From Microvirga sesbaniae (GTDB taxonomy: Bacteria; Pseudomonadota; Alphaproteobacteria; Rhizobiales; Beijerinckiaceae): a DNA stretch of 64,000 bases. The stretch is from positions 520,768 through 584,767 of the forward strand of contig NZ_JAMXFJ010000001.1 of assembly GCF_025460805.1 (NCBI RefSeq). The letters are read 5' to 3'. Numbering within the stretch: position 1 is the stretch's first letter; each line of letters opens with the position of its first letter. Positions 43,734-54,013 of the stretch are shown here, in pieces. A program made the position numbers and the translations under genes. The notes under the pieces were generated by a model. That model had not been told where the DNA came from, did no database searches, and was given only the letters and a program-made list of their open reading frames with translations.

Positions 43734-44684
43734 TCAGCGCTGCGCCTTCTGCAGCAGGCTCTTGTCGAGCATCACGTGCACGCCCTTGTTGCCGTTGACC
43801 ACCTGGGTGATGCGCAGGTCCGCCGCGAGGCTGCACAGGGCATAGGCCTCCGCCTTGGTGAGGCCCGTGCGGGCGACGATCAGGTCGATCATGCTGCGCA
43901 GCGCGATGACCACGCAATCGTCGAGATCCGGGTCGAACGCCATGGTCAGCACATGCGTGGGTGTCTCGGCCATGGGCCAGGTGAGATGCATGTCCTCGCG
44001 CAGGTGCAGCTCGAAGGTGCCGATGAGACCCGTTTCGATGGCCGTGACGCAGACCTCGCCGTCGCCCTGAACCCCGTGCCCGTCGCCGACGGAGAACAAG
44101 CCGCCGTCCACGTGGATCGGCAGGTACAGGGTGGTGCCGGCCACGAGCTCCTTGTTGTCGAGATTGCCGCCGTTGCGCCGCGGCGGCAGGGTGCTCAGCG
44201 CCCCCCAGGCGGCGGGAGGAGCGACCGCCATCACGCCGAAGAACGGCTTCAGGGGCAGGTCCAGGCCCCAGGGCAGCCGCCCGGTCATCCGCTCCCGGTC
44301 GAGCGGGATGGTCATGAAGTGGATATCGTCGAAATCGTCCGGCAGGGCCCCCTTGAGCGGAGCCGAATAGGTGAAGCCCCAGTCGTAATGCAGGACGACG
44401 TCCTTGATGCGGACTTCGAGAACCTGACCGGCTCTGGCGCCCCGCACGGCGACCGGCCCGGTGCAGATGTGGCCCGGCAGCTTCGGCCGGTGCGCCGCAT
44501 GAATGTCCGTCAGCGCCTGCGGAACCACGAACGGCGCCCCCGGCATCGCCTCCGGGCCGCCGGACACGGTCGAGATCGTGACCGTATCGCCGGAATCGAC
44601 CGTCAGCAGCGGCTCGAGGGCCGCATCGAAAAAGCCCCAGTGAATGGTCTCAGGGGACGCATCAATCCGGTACTGGGCCACGAA
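43734..44684 (-). CDS. Acetamidase/formamidase family protein
   Basis: A 316-residue FmdA/AmdA-type amidohydrolase. Family marks include PGHICTGPVAVRGARAGQVL, the metal-binding DIHFMTIPLD region, the GGNLDNKELVAGTTLYLPI strand and SVGDGHGVQGDGEV. The GTG at 44684 is preferred because AGAGG lies seven bases upstream; a TTG at 44696 is also in frame. The reaction would be release of ammonia from a short amide. It is downstream of, and on the same strand as, the oligopeptide-type importer, but 275 bases of repeat DNA separate them. Confidence 0.88.
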   Translation of the reverse strand, partial: FVAQYRIDASPETIHWGFFDAALEPLLTVDSGDTVTISTVSGGPEAMPGAPFVVPQALTDIHAAHRPKLPGHICTGPVAVRGARAGQVLEVRIKDVVLHYDWGFTYSAPLKGALPDDFDDIHFMTIPLDRERMTGRLPWGLDLPLKPFFGVMAVAPPAAWGALSTLPPRRNGGNLDNKELVAGTTLYLPIHVDGGLFSVGDGHGVQGDGEVCVTAIETGLIGTFELHLREDMHLTWPMAETPTHVLTMAFDPDLDDCVVIALRSMIDLIVARTGLTKAEAYALCSLAADLRITQVVNGNKGVHVMLDKSLLQKAQR

Positions 44685-44767
44685 ACACCTCTGCAATCGC
44701 TATCGATGCCGGGTGTCTCGCATTCTCGTGCGTGAAGGGCAACAGGTCTTCCGGCTGGCGCGTCGGA

Positions 44768-44936
44768 CCATCGGGATGGCCGGCAAGAGGCGGGCACTGA
44801 CACCCTCCACGTCATGGCACCTTCCGCCCGTCCCGCCACCCTCCCCACGTCATGGCCGGCCTTGTGCCGGCCATCCCGATCACGAAAAGCACCGCGCCCC
44901 ACCGGATCGCGATCACCGGCACGAGGCGGCTTCGGG
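44768..44936. repeat. Inverted-repeat cluster, family B
   Basis: Partial units (CGGGATGGCCGGCAAG, CCACGTCATGGCCGGCCTTG with GCCGGCCATCCCGATC, GCGATCACCGGCACGAGGC) lie between the importer operon and the formamidase-like gene. Confidence 0.7.
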
Positions 44937-44938
44937 AT

Positions 44939-44966
44939 GGGAGCATCGGACCCGATGCCCTAGTGG
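44939..44966. repeat. Family A repeat remnant at the importer operon end
   Basis: GGGAGCATCGGACCCGATGCCC forms a short palindrome and includes the stop codon of the permease gene at 44960. It could be the operon terminator. Confidence 0.55.
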
Positions 44967-46123
44967 TAGGGATCCGCCGCGTCCCTGAGGCCGTCGCCCA
45001 TGAAGTTGAAGGCGAGCACCACGATCACCACCGGCACCATCGGGAAGAGCAGCCAGGGATGCAGCTGCACGGCCGCGAGGTTCTGCGCCTCGTTGAGCAG
45101 CACGCCCCAGCTCGTCACGGGCGGGCGCAGGCCCAGGCCCAGGAAGGAGAGGGCGGTCTCGCCGAGAATCATGGAGGGAATCGAGAGCGTCGCCGAGGCG
45201 ATGAGGTGGCTCATGAAGTTGGGGATGAGGTGGCGGGCGATGATGCGCTGCTTGGAGGCGCCCATCAGTTCCGCCGCCTTGACGAAATCCTCCTCGCGCA
45301 GGGAGAGCAGCTTCGAGCGCACGGCGCGGGCGAGCCCCGGCCAGTCGAGCAGGCCCAGGATGATCGTGATGCCGAAGAACACCAGGATCGGGCTCCAGTT
45401 CGCCGGAAGGGCGGCGGAGAGCGCGAGCCAGAGCGGCAGTTCCGGGAGCGAGCGCAATATCTCGATCATGCGCTGGATCACGTGATCGACCCATCCGCCG
45501 AGATAGCCGGCAAGCCCGCCGAAGAAGAGGCCGAGCGCGAACGACACGGCGATGCCCACGATCCCGATGGTGAGCGAGATGCGCGCCCCGTAGATGATGC
45601 GCGAGAGCAGGTCGCGCCCGAGCCGGTCGGTGCCGAGCAGGAACAGGGTGCCGTTCTCGGGCGGGCAGACGAGGTGGACATCCATCTGCCACAGGCCCCA
45701 GAACTGGTAGGCATCGCCCCGGCACAGGAACCGGATCGGCTGCGGCTTCGACGTGTCGGGCGTGTAGACGCGCCGGAAGCTCTCGAGGTCGAAGCTGTAG
45801 CTGTAGGGATAGGTGAAGGGCCCGACGAAGCGGCCTTCATGAAACAGATGCACGCCCTGCGGCGGCGCATACAGGAAGTCGCCGTGGCGCTTGGTCTGGT
45901 TGTAGGGGGCGATCACCTCGACGAAGGGCACGATCGCGTAGAAGAACAGGAGCACGAAGGCTGCGGCCACCGCCACCTTGTGGCGACGGAACTTCCACCA
46001 CATCAGCTGCCAGGACGAGGCGCGGTAGAAGCTCTCGCTCTCGGCCCCGACGGGCTCGGTCTTGCCGGGATCGAAGGGCGCCGGATCGACGTAATGCCGC
46101 TTGGAGGTGATGGCCGTGTTCAT
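44960..46123 (-). CDS. ABC transporter permease, OppC/DppC type
   Basis: A 387-residue inner-membrane subunit with six hydrophobic spans. An unusually long periplasmic region follows the first span (about 75-165), with FLYAPPQGVHLFHEGRFVGP and several Pro/Cys residues. The coupling (EAA) loop is EEDFVKAAELMGASKQRIIA and the end is MGDGLRDAADPYH, both typical of OppC. The ATG overlaps the upstream permease stop (ATGA). It is the last gene of the four-gene importer operon. Confidence 0.92.
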   Translation of the reverse strand: MNTAITSKRHYVDPAPFDPGKTEPVGAESESFYRASSWQLMWWKFRRHKVAVAAAFVLLFFYAIVPFVEVIAPYNQTKRHGDFLYAPPQGVHLFHEGRFVGPFTYPYSYSFDLESFRRVYTPDTSKPQPIRFLCRGDAYQFWGLWQMDVHLVCPPENGTLFLLGTDRLGRDLLSRIIYGARISLTIGIVGIAVSFALGLFFGGLAGYLGGWVDHVIQRMIEILRSLPELPLWLALSAALPANWSPILVFFGITIILGLLDWPGLARAVRSKLLSLREEDFVKAAELMGASKQRIIARHLIPNFMSHLIASATLSIPSMILGETALSFLGLGLRPPVTSWGVLLNEAQNLAAVQLHPWLLFPMVPVVIVVLAFNFMGDGLRDAADPYH

Positions 46124-47139
46124 CGTCCGCCTCCCATCCGGATGCGCGGATCGAGCCAGGCGAGCAGGAGGTCGGAGATCAGCATGCCGACGACCGTGAG
46201 CAAGGCGACGAACATGAGGATGAACCCGGCCAGGAACTGATCCTGGCTCTTCAGCGCGCTCAGCAGGATCGGCCCCACGGTCGGAAGGCTCAGGACCAGG
46301 GACACGAGAACCGAGCCGGACACCAGATGCGGCAGGAGATTGCCGATATCGGCGATGAAGGGGTTGAGCGACATGCGGAAGGGATATTTCAGCAGGGCCT
46401 TGGTGGGGCCGAGGCCCTTGGCCTTCGCGGTCACGTAATATTGCTTTCCGAGCTCGTCGAGCAGGTTCGCCCGCATGCGCCGGATCATGGCGGCCGTTCC
46501 GCCGAGACCGATCACGACGGTCGGGACGAGGAGATGCGAGAGCAGGGACTGGGTCTTGGCCCAGGTCCAGGGCTCGCCCGCATATTCCGCGTCGTAGAGC
46601 CCGCCGATGGAGACGCCGAACCACCGGTTCATGTAATAGAGCAGGATCAGCGCGAGCAGGAAGCTCGGGGTCGCAAGGCCGATATAGCCGATGAAGGTGG
46701 CGAGGTAATCGCCCACGGAATATTGCCGGGTGGCCGAATAGATCGCGATCGGGATCGACACCACGTGGATGAAGATCACCACCGCGAGGTTGACGAGGAG
46801 GGTCAGCCACAGGGCGTCGCCGACCACTTCGACCACGGGCTTGTCGTACTCGAAGGACCAGCCCCAATCGCCCTGAAGAAGGCCGGAAAAGCCGTTCGGG
46901 CCCGGCATGACGCCGAGCCAGACCAGGTATTGCTGCCAGGCGGGCTTGTCGAGCCCGTACTGCTTGATGAGGAACTCGGCCTTCGCGATGGAGGCGGATT
47001 CGCCTTGGGCCCGCAGCTCGGCGATCTGATTGGACAGGAAGTCCCCCGGCGGCAGCTTGATGATGAAGAAGATCAGGGCCGAGATGATCAGCAGGGTCAC
47101 CGCCATGGTGAGGATGCGACGCGACAGGAAGCGGATCAT
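46120..47139 (-). CDS. ABC transporter permease, OppB/DppB type
   Basis: A 339-residue inner-membrane subunit starting MIRFLSRRILTMAVTLLIIS, typical of OppB. It has six hydrophobic spans and the coupling loop KQYYVTAKAKGLGPTKALLK. The end reads LLAWLDPRIRMGGGR. It overlaps both neighbours by ATGA, so expression of the two permeases and the binding protein is coupled. Confidence 0.93.
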   Translation of the reverse strand: MIRFLSRRILTMAVTLLIISALIFFIIKLPPGDFLSNQIAELRAQGESASIAKAEFLIKQYGLDKPAWQQYLVWLGVMPGPNGFSGLLQGDWGWSFEYDKPVVEVVGDALWLTLLVNLAVVIFIHVVSIPIAIYSATRQYSVGDYLATFIGYIGLATPSFLLALILLYYMNRWFGVSIGGLYDAEYAGEPWTWAKTQSLLSHLLVPTVVIGLGGTAAMIRRMRANLLDELGKQYYVTAKAKGLGPTKALLKYPFRMSLNPFIADIGNLLPHLVSGSVLVSLVLSLPTVGPILLSALKSQDQFLAGFILMFVALLTVVGMLISDLLLAWLDPRIRMGGGR

Positions 47140-49049
47140 CGGCGGGCCTCTTTGCCGGCGGTCTTGTTCCAGTGGATCTCGTCCAGGCGGTAGATCCCGA
47201 TCATCGCGGTCGGCTCCCAGCTGTAGAGGGCCTTGGCCGGAAGCCCCTGCAGGCCGTTGCGGACGACGATCGGCTGCAGGGCGCCGGAGATCGTGCCGAT
47301 GGACCATTGGTTCTCGGCGTGATTGCGGAGCATCTCGGTCCAGACGTCCCGCTGCACGGTCCGGTTTCCGGTGTTCATCCAGGTCGTGTAGAGATCGAGA
47401 AGGCGCTGCGCCTCCGGAATGTCGACCTGCTCGCCGTTCTTGCCCTTGGTTTCCACGTACTGGCCCCATTTCGGCCAGGTGTAGTTGTCCTGGCGCATGG
47501 GAGCCAGTTCGGTCGGCGGCATGATGGCGGTCGGGATCGCGTTGTCGAGGCCCGGGGCCGCGACCATCACGGTCAGGCCCGCGTAGGAGCGGTTGCGCAG
47601 GACGGTGCGGTCCTGCGGCTTCACGAAGAGCCTGACGCCGATCTCGCGCCAGAACTCTCCGATCAGGGTCAGGCCGTCGACCACGAGGCTGCTCTCGCCG
47701 TCCGTCTCGACGATGATCTCCAGCTCGCGCCCGTCGGGCAGCAGGCGGATGCCCGCGCCATTGCGCTTCGTCAGGCCGATCTCGTCGAGAAGGCGGGAGG
47801 CTTCGCGCGGATCGTAGCCGGCATTCTCCGTGCGCAGCTCGGCGGAGAAGAGCGGGCTTTCCGCCACGATGGTGTTGTTGCCCTCGGTGCCGAGCCCGAA
47901 CAGCAGCGCGTTGTTCAACGTCTTGCGGTCGATGCCGAGCGACAGGGCGCGGCGGAACCGCAGGTCCCGGTTGAGCTGGCGCCAGACCGGGTCCACGGTG
48001 TTGAGATTGGGATAGAGCGCAAGCTCCGTGCCGCGGGCATAGGGCCAGAGCAGGGTGGTGTAACCCTTGGCCTTCTCGCCCTCCTTCAGGACCGGGATGT
48101 CGCTCATGGAGAGGCCGCGGAACAGGAGATCGAGCTCGCCCGCATTGGCCTTGGCCGCGAAGAGGCCCGGGGCCGAGACATCCATGATGAGCCGGTCCAC
48201 ATAGGGCAGCTGCTGCCCCTCGTGGTCGACCCGGTGGTAATAGGGATTGCGCTCGAACACGAAGCGGTTGGCCGGCGCCGCGTTCGTCACGCGCCAGGGC
48301 ATGAGCGTGGGCAGGGCCGGGTTGGTCTGCTCCTTCATGTCGTCCATGCGGTTGTGCAGGGCGGCCCAGGATTTCAGCTTCTGCTGCTTGGCCTTCTCGT
48401 CGAGGGCGGCTTTGTCGGCATATTTGGCGTGGAACTGCTTCAGATAGGCGGAGGCGCGGTAGATTCCCGGGTCGAGGGATCCGGCGAGCTGCGGCAGGAA
48501 GCGCGGATTGGGCTTGTCCCAGGTGAACCGCACCGTCCGTTCGTCGAGAACCTCGAAGCGCGGGGGGGCGCCGTCCACGAGCATGAATTCCGGCGGGCCG
48601 GCGGGCGAGAGATCCGCGTTCTGGGCGATGTCCTCCCAGTAGTAGCGGAAATCCTCCGCCGTGAAGGGCGAGCCGTCCGACCAGCGATGGCCGGCGCGCA
48701 ACGTGAACGTGAAGACCCGGTCGTCCTCGTTCTCGAACCTCTCGAGCAGGTCGGGCTTGAGATGCAGGTCCCTGTCGTAGCCGACGAGCCGGGTGTAGGT
48801 GTAGGTCGAGATGTAGCGGATGTCGCGCGGCCGCGGCACCAGGGTGACCATGTCGCCGCCGTACCGGCCGGTCGAATCGACCACGATGGGAGTTTTCGGC
48901 AACCGCTCGGCCAGGGGCGGCAGCTTCTTATCCTTCACCTGCCCGGCGAAGAAGGGAACGTCCTTGAAATCCTGCGCCGCGGCGGGCAGCGCCAGCCATG
49001 CGAGAGCGGCGGCCAGGACGAGCGGTGTGGTTCTGATATCGAGCAGCAT
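47136..49049 (-). CDS. ABC transporter substrate-binding protein, family 5
   Basis: A 637-residue periplasmic binding protein with a signal peptide (LVLAAALAWLALPAAA, cleavage near residue 25). The family 5 signature appears as FTFTLRAGHRWSDGSPFTAE near 120-140, followed by DVLF-type lobe sequences. It is longer than DppA/OppA (about 540) and closer in size to YejA-like proteins, so a larger peptide or glycoconjugate is possible. It overlaps both the ATPase gene and the OppB gene by ATGA. Confidence 0.9.
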   Translation of the reverse strand: MLLDIRTTPLVLAAALAWLALPAAAQDFKDVPFFAGQVKDKKLPPLAERLPKTPIVVDSTGRYGGDMVTLVPRPRDIRYISTYTYTRLVGYDRDLHLKPDLLERFENEDDRVFTFTLRAGHRWSDGSPFTAEDFRYYWEDIAQNADLSPAGPPEFMLVDGAPPRFEVLDERTVRFTWDKPNPRFLPQLAGSLDPGIYRASAYLKQFHAKYADKAALDEKAKQQKLKSWAALHNRMDDMKEQTNPALPTLMPWRVTNAAPANRFVFERNPYYHRVDHEGQQLPYVDRLIMDVSAPGLFAAKANAGELDLLFRGLSMSDIPVLKEGEKAKGYTTLLWPYARGTELALYPNLNTVDPVWRQLNRDLRFRRALSLGIDRKTLNNALLFGLGTEGNNTIVAESPLFSAELRTENAGYDPREASRLLDEIGLTKRNGAGIRLLPDGRELEIIVETDGESSLVVDGLTLIGEFWREIGVRLFVKPQDRTVLRNRSYAGLTVMVAAPGLDNAIPTAIMPPTELAPMRQDNYTWPKWGQYVETKGKNGEQVDIPEAQRLLDLYTTWMNTGNRTVQRDVWTEMLRNHAENQWSIGTISGALQPIVVRNGLQGLPAKALYSWEPTAMIGIYRLDEIHWNKTAGKEARR

Positions 49050-50914
49050 CACGCAGCCTCCCGGGCTGTCAGGTGCCCCACGCGAACCTTGTGGCCGGGT
49101 TCGATTTCTTTCATTGCGCCGAACTCGCCGGGCTTGATGCGGAAGGGCTCGGGCCATTCCGACGGCTGCGAGAAGCGGCCGGTCCGCAGTTTGGCGAAGT
49201 CCAGCGGGCGGTCGATGTCGGGATCCGGCACGGCGGCGAGAAGCGCCTGGGTGTAGGGATGAACCGGATTGCGGAAGAGGGAGGATTTCGGCGCCTCCTC
49301 GACGATGTAGCCCCGGCACATGACCGCGATGGTATCGGCGATGTAGTCCACGACGGCCAGATTGTGGGACACGAAGAGGTAGGACAATCCAAGGGCCGAT
49401 TGCAGATCCTTGAGCAGGTTGAGCACCTGCGCCTGGACCGACACGTCCAGGGCGGAGACCGGCTCGTCGCAGAGCAGCACCCGCGGCTCGAGGGCGAGCG
49501 CCCGCGCGATGCCGAGCCGCTGGCGCTGGCCGCCGGAGAAGGAATGCGGGTAGCGCCGGAGCGAGCGCTGATCGAGCCCCACCATGTCGAGGAGCTGCTT
49601 CACCCGCTGGTAGCGTTCGTCCGAGGTGCCGATGTCGTGGATGCGCAGGGGCTCGGTCAGAAGCTCGTAGACCGTCATGCGCGGATTGAGCGACGAGAAC
49701 GGATCCTGGAAGATGAACTGCACGGAACGGCGGTAGGCGGTCAGCGCGTCGCCTTCCAGCTTGTGCACGTCCTTCGGGCCCGTGCCGTCGTCGAAGAGGA
49801 CGCGGCCCGAATTGGGCGTCAGGGCCCGCATGATCATCTTGGACACGGTGGTCTTGCCGCAGCCGGATTCGCCCACGAGTCCCAGGGTTTTCCCGACAGG
49901 AAGGGTGAGATCGACCTCGCTGACCGCGCGGATCTGCTGCGTCTTGCCGGAGAACCATCCCGACCGCAGCGTGAAGCATTTGGTGAGGTGCTCGGCCTTC
50001 AGGATCGGACCTTGCGGCTGGATGCGCTGCGGCGCGCCGGCGGATGCGAGAGCCGCGCTCTTCACCTCGCGGATCGGCGTCAGCCGCTCGTTCTCCCCCA
50101 TGGCGAAGCGCGGGACGGCGCGCATGAGCGCCTGGAGATAGGCGTGCTGCGCATTGCGGAAGATGTTCTCCCGGGAGCCGGCCTCCATGATCCTGCCGCG
50201 ATACATGACCACGACCTCGTCGGCCACGTTGGCGACCACGCCGAGATCGTGCGTGATGAGGAGCACCGACATGCCCGTCTCGATCTGGAGTTCCTTGATG
50301 AGATCGAGGATCTGCGCCTGCGTGGTCACGTCGAGCGCCGTCGTGGGCTCGTCCGCGATCAGGAGGGCCGGGCGGGTGATGAGCGCCATGGCGATCATGG
50401 CGCGCTGGCGCAGACCGCCGGACAGCTCGAACGGGTAGGTGGTGAGGGCCCGCTTGGGATCGGGAAATCCGACCCGGGCCAGCACGTCCACGGTTTTCCG
50501 GTCCGCCGTGGCCTGATCCACATCCGCATGGATCGTCAGCGCTTCGGAGATCTGGTCGCCGATGGTGTGGAGCGGGGACAGGGACGTCATCGGCTCCTGG
50601 AAGATCATGGCGATGCGCCCGCCGCGCAGAGCATGCATGGCGTCGCTCTCGGGCGCGAGCGCCGCGATGTCGACGGCGCCGCCGTTGGCCGGATCGTTGA
50701 AGAGGATCGATCCATTGGTGATCCCGGCCTTCTTCGACAGGATCTGGAGGATGGCCTGCGCCGTGACCGATTTGCCCGACCCGGACTCGCCGACGAGCGC
50801 CACCGTCTTCCCCTTGGGAATGTCGAACGTCAGGCCGTCGACCGCGCGGAAGTCTCCGGCATCGGTGCTGAAGTCAACTGTCAGCTGGCGTACCGACAGG
50901 AGTGGCGCTTCCAT
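49049..50914 (-). CDS. Fused double-ATPase subunit of oligopeptide-type ABC importer
   Basis: A 621-residue cytoplasmic protein with two complete nucleotide-binding domains, equal to OppD plus OppF. The first has Walker A GESGSGKS near 40-47, signature LSGGLRQR (one change from LSGGQ) and Walker B LLIADEPT. The second has GESGCGKTT near 355, SGGQRQR and [12 protein letters not shown]. Fused DF subunits also occur in YejF. GGAGGAG lies before the ATG at 50914. It is the first gene of the operon, which lacks a visible regulator. Confidence 0.94.
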   Translation of the reverse strand: MEAPLLSVRQLTVDFSTDAGDFRAVDGLTFDIPKGKTVALVGESGSGKSVTAQAILQILSKKAGITNGSILFNDPANGGAVDIAALAPESDAMHALRGGRIAMIFQEPMTSLSPLHTIGDQISEALTIHADVDQATADRKTVDVLARVGFPDPKRALTTYPFELSGGLRQRAMIAMALITRPALLIADEPTTALDVTTQAQILDLIKELQIETGMSVLLITHDLGVVANVADEVVVMYRGRIMEAGSRENIFRNAQHAYLQALMRAVPRFAMGENERLTPIREVKSAALASAGAPQRIQPQGPILKAEHLTKCFTLRSGWFSGKTQQIRAVSEVDLTLPVGKTLGLVGESGCGKTTVSKMIMRALTPNSGRVLFDDGTGPKDVHKLEGDALTAYRRSVQFIFQDPFSSLNPRMTVYELLTEPLRIHDIGTSDERYQRVKQLLDMVGLDQRSLRRYPHSFSGGQRQRLGIARALALEPRVLLCDEPVSALDVSVQAQVLNLLKDLQSALGLSYLFVSHNLAVVDYIADTIAVMCRGYIVEEAPKSSLFRNPVHPYTQALLAAVPDPDIDRPLDFAKLRTGRFSQPSEWPEPFRIKPGEFGAMKEIEPGHKVRVGHLTAREAA

Positions 50915-50945
50915 ATGCTCCTCCAGGATCTATGAGCATAACGCA

Positions 50946-52886
50946 TCAGATCCCATTAGATCTCAATTGTGATCTTGTTTCCAAGTCGAAACAGGCATCC
51001 GGACACAGGAAACGTATGTCTCTGGCGGCCAGGTGGGCGATAAGCCTTTCGCATAACGACCAGATGACGTCGTCATGGGCGAGATGGTGGGTCAGGAACC
51101 CGATCGGCTCGCCGCGATCCGCCCGGCCCGTCGCGCGCCGTTCGACCGCGCTGGCGAGATCGGCGATGATCGAGGCCGGATCGGCCAGGCCTCTCGTCCC
51201 GTGCCAGTCGATGGGATCCACATGGGTGTTGATCTGAAGGAGACCCGGCACGGGATGGGCGGATGCCCGGTCCGTGAAGGCGGACATGCCTCGGAATCCC
51301 AGCCGCGGCAGGCCGGCGACGAGATCCCGGGAGATCCGGTTCCAGGGGGGCACGAAGACCGGCAGGAGCTTCGATCCGAGGCGCTCCCGCGCCCCGTGCA
51401 GAGCCCGTTCCAGGTCCGCCGCCATGACGTCCAGGCCGCGATGGCGGCCGAATTCCGCCTTCTTCTCGCCCGCGGGCGCATGATTGGCATGGCTCCATCC
51501 ATGGACGAGGGCGAACGCTGTCCGCTCCTGCGCCAGTCGCGCCGCAAGGGAGGCCTCGATTCCCGCCGGCACCACCGCGAGGCCGATCCCGGCCTCGTAC
51601 CGGCGGGCGAGGCCGAGAAGCCGGTCGAGTTGGGGGGTATCGGCCACCGCGTCGTCGTCCCGCCACCAGAAGCCGACCGGGCAATCCCTGTCCCGGGCCC
51701 GGTCGAGCGCCCGGTCGAGGGGCGACCAGTCCAGGGCCCGGTGAAGCGCCGGCCGGGACTGCGCCAGCTCCTCGGCCAGGGCGACGCTCCGCCGGGCGCC
51801 GTCGGTGGACACGGCCGGCCTCCGGGCGGATGGCCACGACAGCGCGCGCCGGATCGCCCGGGCGAGGTTCGTCGGCGACAGGTCCGCCTCGGGCAGGATG
51901 TCCGCCAGACCCAGGGCCGCCAGGCGCTCGGCCCGCAGGCGCTGTTCCGTCTCCTGGCCGGCTTCGAACGGCACGAGGACCGATCTCACGCCGCATCGCA
52001 GCAGGTCGACGGCGGTGTTGTATCCGGCCTGACTCACGGACAGATCGGCCCCGGCGAGGAGGGCCCGGAAGTCGGGCCGCGCGCGCTCGACCACCACGTG
52101 CGCCGGAGCGCCCGCCCGAAGCTCCAGGAAGTCGGACTCGGCCACGCCCCGTCCGACGAGGATGCGCCAGGGACGGTCGGTGATCTCCCGGGCCGCCGCG
52201 AGGGCCGCGCGGTAGAGCGGCAGGCTCGCGGCGCTCGACCCGCCCGAGACGACGATCCCGTGCCGGCGGGCTTCCGGCACCGGGCCCTCGTTCTCGTCCA
52301 CGTAGCCGGTGTAGCGGATGAGCGGCCCGATCCGCTCGTCCACGGGCCACGAGGCGTCCAGGGGCACCAGCTCCGGATCGCCGTGGACCAGGACGGCGTC
52401 GTAATGCCGGAGCACGCGTTCATGGGCCTCGGCGATCCGCGACGCCTTGGAGGAGGGCACCAGGATGTCCCGGATCGAGCACACGATCCGCGGGCTCGGA
52501 TCGGTTTCGCGCGCGGCCTCGATCAGCGCGCGGAACTCGTCGGCCAGTCCGCGCCGCCCGAAGGGAAACAGTTCGGTGACGAGGATATGGGGCCGCACCG
52601 TCTTCAGGGTGTCGAGGAGGAGGGCGCGGCGGCTTGCGAGATAGGCTGCATCCACGGGCGCGAGGTCTTCGTCGAGCAGCGTCCTGAAATCCGTTCCGAC
52701 CGTTCGCACCGGGGGCAGCTGAACCAGGGTGGCGGTGCCGAGATCGGACAGGCGGGCGGGGCTGCCGCCCGACACCAGGGTGGTCTCGTGCCCTTCCCGT
52801 GCGAAGGCCCGCGCCAGGGCGGCGGCCCTGGTCAGGTGGCCCGCGCCCAGCAGATGCGTGACGGCGATCAGAACGCGCAAAGTCAT
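50946..52886 (-). CDS. Glycosyltransferase-polysaccharide deacetylase fusion
   Basis: A 646-residue two-domain protein. Residues 1-385 are a GT-B, MurG/GT28-like glycosyltransferase, with GAGHLTRA at 14-21 and the donor-binding SQAGYNTAVDLL at 285-296. Residues 400-646 look like a polysaccharide deacetylase of the NodB superfamily: RDDD at 409-412, HGWSHANH at 462-469 (metal His), PPWNR at 513-517 and a late THH at 599-601. The gene overlaps the upstream glycosyltransferase by ATGA and ends the four-gene operon. One enzyme may both add an N-acetylated sugar and deacetylate it. No signal peptide is present, so both would act in the cytoplasm. Confidence 0.8.
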   Translation of the reverse strand: MTLRVLIAVTHLLGAGHLTRAAALARAFAREGHETTLVSGGSPARLSDLGTATLVQLPPVRTVGTDFRTLLDEDLAPVDAAYLASRRALLLDTLKTVRPHILVTELFPFGRRGLADEFRALIEAARETDPSPRIVCSIRDILVPSSKASRIAEAHERVLRHYDAVLVHGDPELVPLDASWPVDERIGPLIRYTGYVDENEGPVPEARRHGIVVSGGSSAASLPLYRAALAAAREITDRPWRILVGRGVAESDFLELRAGAPAHVVVERARPDFRALLAGADLSVSQAGYNTAVDLLRCGVRSVLVPFEAGQETEQRLRAERLAALGLADILPEADLSPTNLARAIRRALSWPSARRPAVSTDGARRSVALAEELAQSRPALHRALDWSPLDRALDRARDRDCPVGFWWRDDDAVADTPQLDRLLGLARRYEAGIGLAVVPAGIEASLAARLAQERTAFALVHGWSHANHAPAGEKKAEFGRHRGLDVMAADLERALHGARERLGSKLLPVFVPPWNRISRDLVAGLPRLGFRGMSAFTDRASAHPVPGLLQINTHVDPIDWHGTRGLADPASIIADLASAVERRATGRADRGEPIGFLTHHLAHDDVIWSLCERLIAHLAARDIRFLCPDACFDLETRSQLRSNGI

Positions 52887-54013
52887 CCTCCCGTCTCATC
52901 CGTGAGCGGTTCGAGCGCGCGGCGCAAGCGCAAAGAAGCATGATCGAGGTCGCGGTCCTGCCGGACGAACCGCACCGCGTTGGCGCCGAGTTCCCGCAGC
53001 CGTCCGCGGTCCCCCAGAAGGTCGCTCAACGCTCCCGCGAAGGCCGCGGCGTCGCCCGGAGCGGTCAGCGTTCCGGTTTCGCCGTTCCGCACGACGCTGG
53101 CGACCCCGCCATACGCGCCCGCAGCCACCGCGCAGCCCAGGGCCTGCGCCTCCAGCAGCACCATGCCGTAGGCCTCGTTGACGGCCGGCCAGACGAAGAG
53201 ATCGGCGCTCCCGTAGAACGCCGCCAGATCGGCCCTGCCGTCGATCCGCCCATGGAAGCGCACGCGCTGCGCCATGCCGGAGAAAAGCCGCGCGACCTCG
53301 TCGCGGGCCTCGCCGTCCCCCACCACGTCCAGGGTCCAGGGCAGGTGCCGGAGCCGGTCCAGGGCGGCGGCCAGAATGCGATAGGAGGCGAGCTTGTCGC
53401 CCTCCCGCATCATCGCCACCGTCAGGAGGCGCGGCGGGGCTTCCGGCCGCGGGCGGGCGGGCGGTGCGGGCCAGTCGCGCAGATCGAGAAACGGCGGCAG
53501 GTCGACCAGAACCTGCCGCTGCGGCTTGACCCGCTCCAAGGCTTCCCGGTCATGCGCCGTCATCACGAAGACCACGTCGGCCCGGTCGAGGGCCGCTTCC
53601 GACCCTTCGTGCCCGAGCGCCCAGGATCCCCGGGCGCGCTTGGTCGCCCGCGAGCCTTCGGCAACGGCATAGGGAATGCCGAGAGCCTCGGCGACGGGCG
53701 GGCCGATCCAGTCGGGCGCCTTGTAATAGACGTGATAGGTGAACCACAGACGCGGTCGCATCGCGTCGGGCAAGGCCCTGTAGCGGGCGATGAGGCGATC
53801 GGCTTCCGCCAGCGAGCGCCGTCGGAGCTCATCCTGGCGCTGCCCGTCGCCGGCCTTGTCGAGGGTTCTCAGCTCGCTGGCGAGAACAGGCGGGAAACCG
53901 GCTTGGCCGAGACCCTTCATCAGCAGGCGCGCCATGGTGCGGTCGCCCGAGGGCAGCGGATGGTTCGGGCTCTTCAAGGGGGCGTAGAACGCAACGGGCC
54001 TCGAGAGGGTCAC
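52883..54013 (-). CDS. Glycosyltransferase family 4 protein
   Basis: A 376-residue GT-B enzyme. Its N-terminal domain starts ARPVAFYAPLKSPNHPLPSG-like sequence (SRPVAFYAPLKSPNHPLPSG) and the C-terminal domain has VVGDGEARDEV, the FHGRIDGRADLAAFYGSADL strand and the donor motif NEAYGMVLLEAQALG. The GTG at 54013 overlaps the upstream stop (GTGA) and is preferred to an ATG at 54193, which would add 60 residues over the neighbouring gene. It is the third gene of the operon. Donor and acceptor are unknown. Confidence 0.85.
   Translation of the reverse strand: MTLSRPVAFYAPLKSPNHPLPSGDRTMARLLMKGLGQAGFPPVLASELRTLDKAGDGQRQDELRRRSLAEADRLIARYRALPDAMRPRLWFTYHVYYKAPDWIGPPVAEALGIPYAVAEGSRATKRARGSWALGHEGSEAALDRADVVFVMTAHDREALERVKPQRQVLVDLPPFLDLRDWPAPPARPRPEAPPRLLTVAMMREGDKLASYRILAAALDRLRHLPWTLDVVGDGEARDEVARLFSGMAQRVRFHGRIDGRADLAAFYGSADLFVWPAVNEAYGMVLLEAQALGCAVAAGAYGGVASVVRNGETGTLTAPGDAAAFAGALSDLLGDRGRLRELGANAVRFVRQDRDLDHASLRLRRALEPLTDETGG

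Noticed and set aside
47172..52943. Very long plus-strand open frames (about 620-694 codons) opposite the importer and glycosyltransferase genes
   Set aside because: All are antisense shadows without recognisable domains; the minus-strand genes have clear catalytic motifs and overlapping starts and stops.
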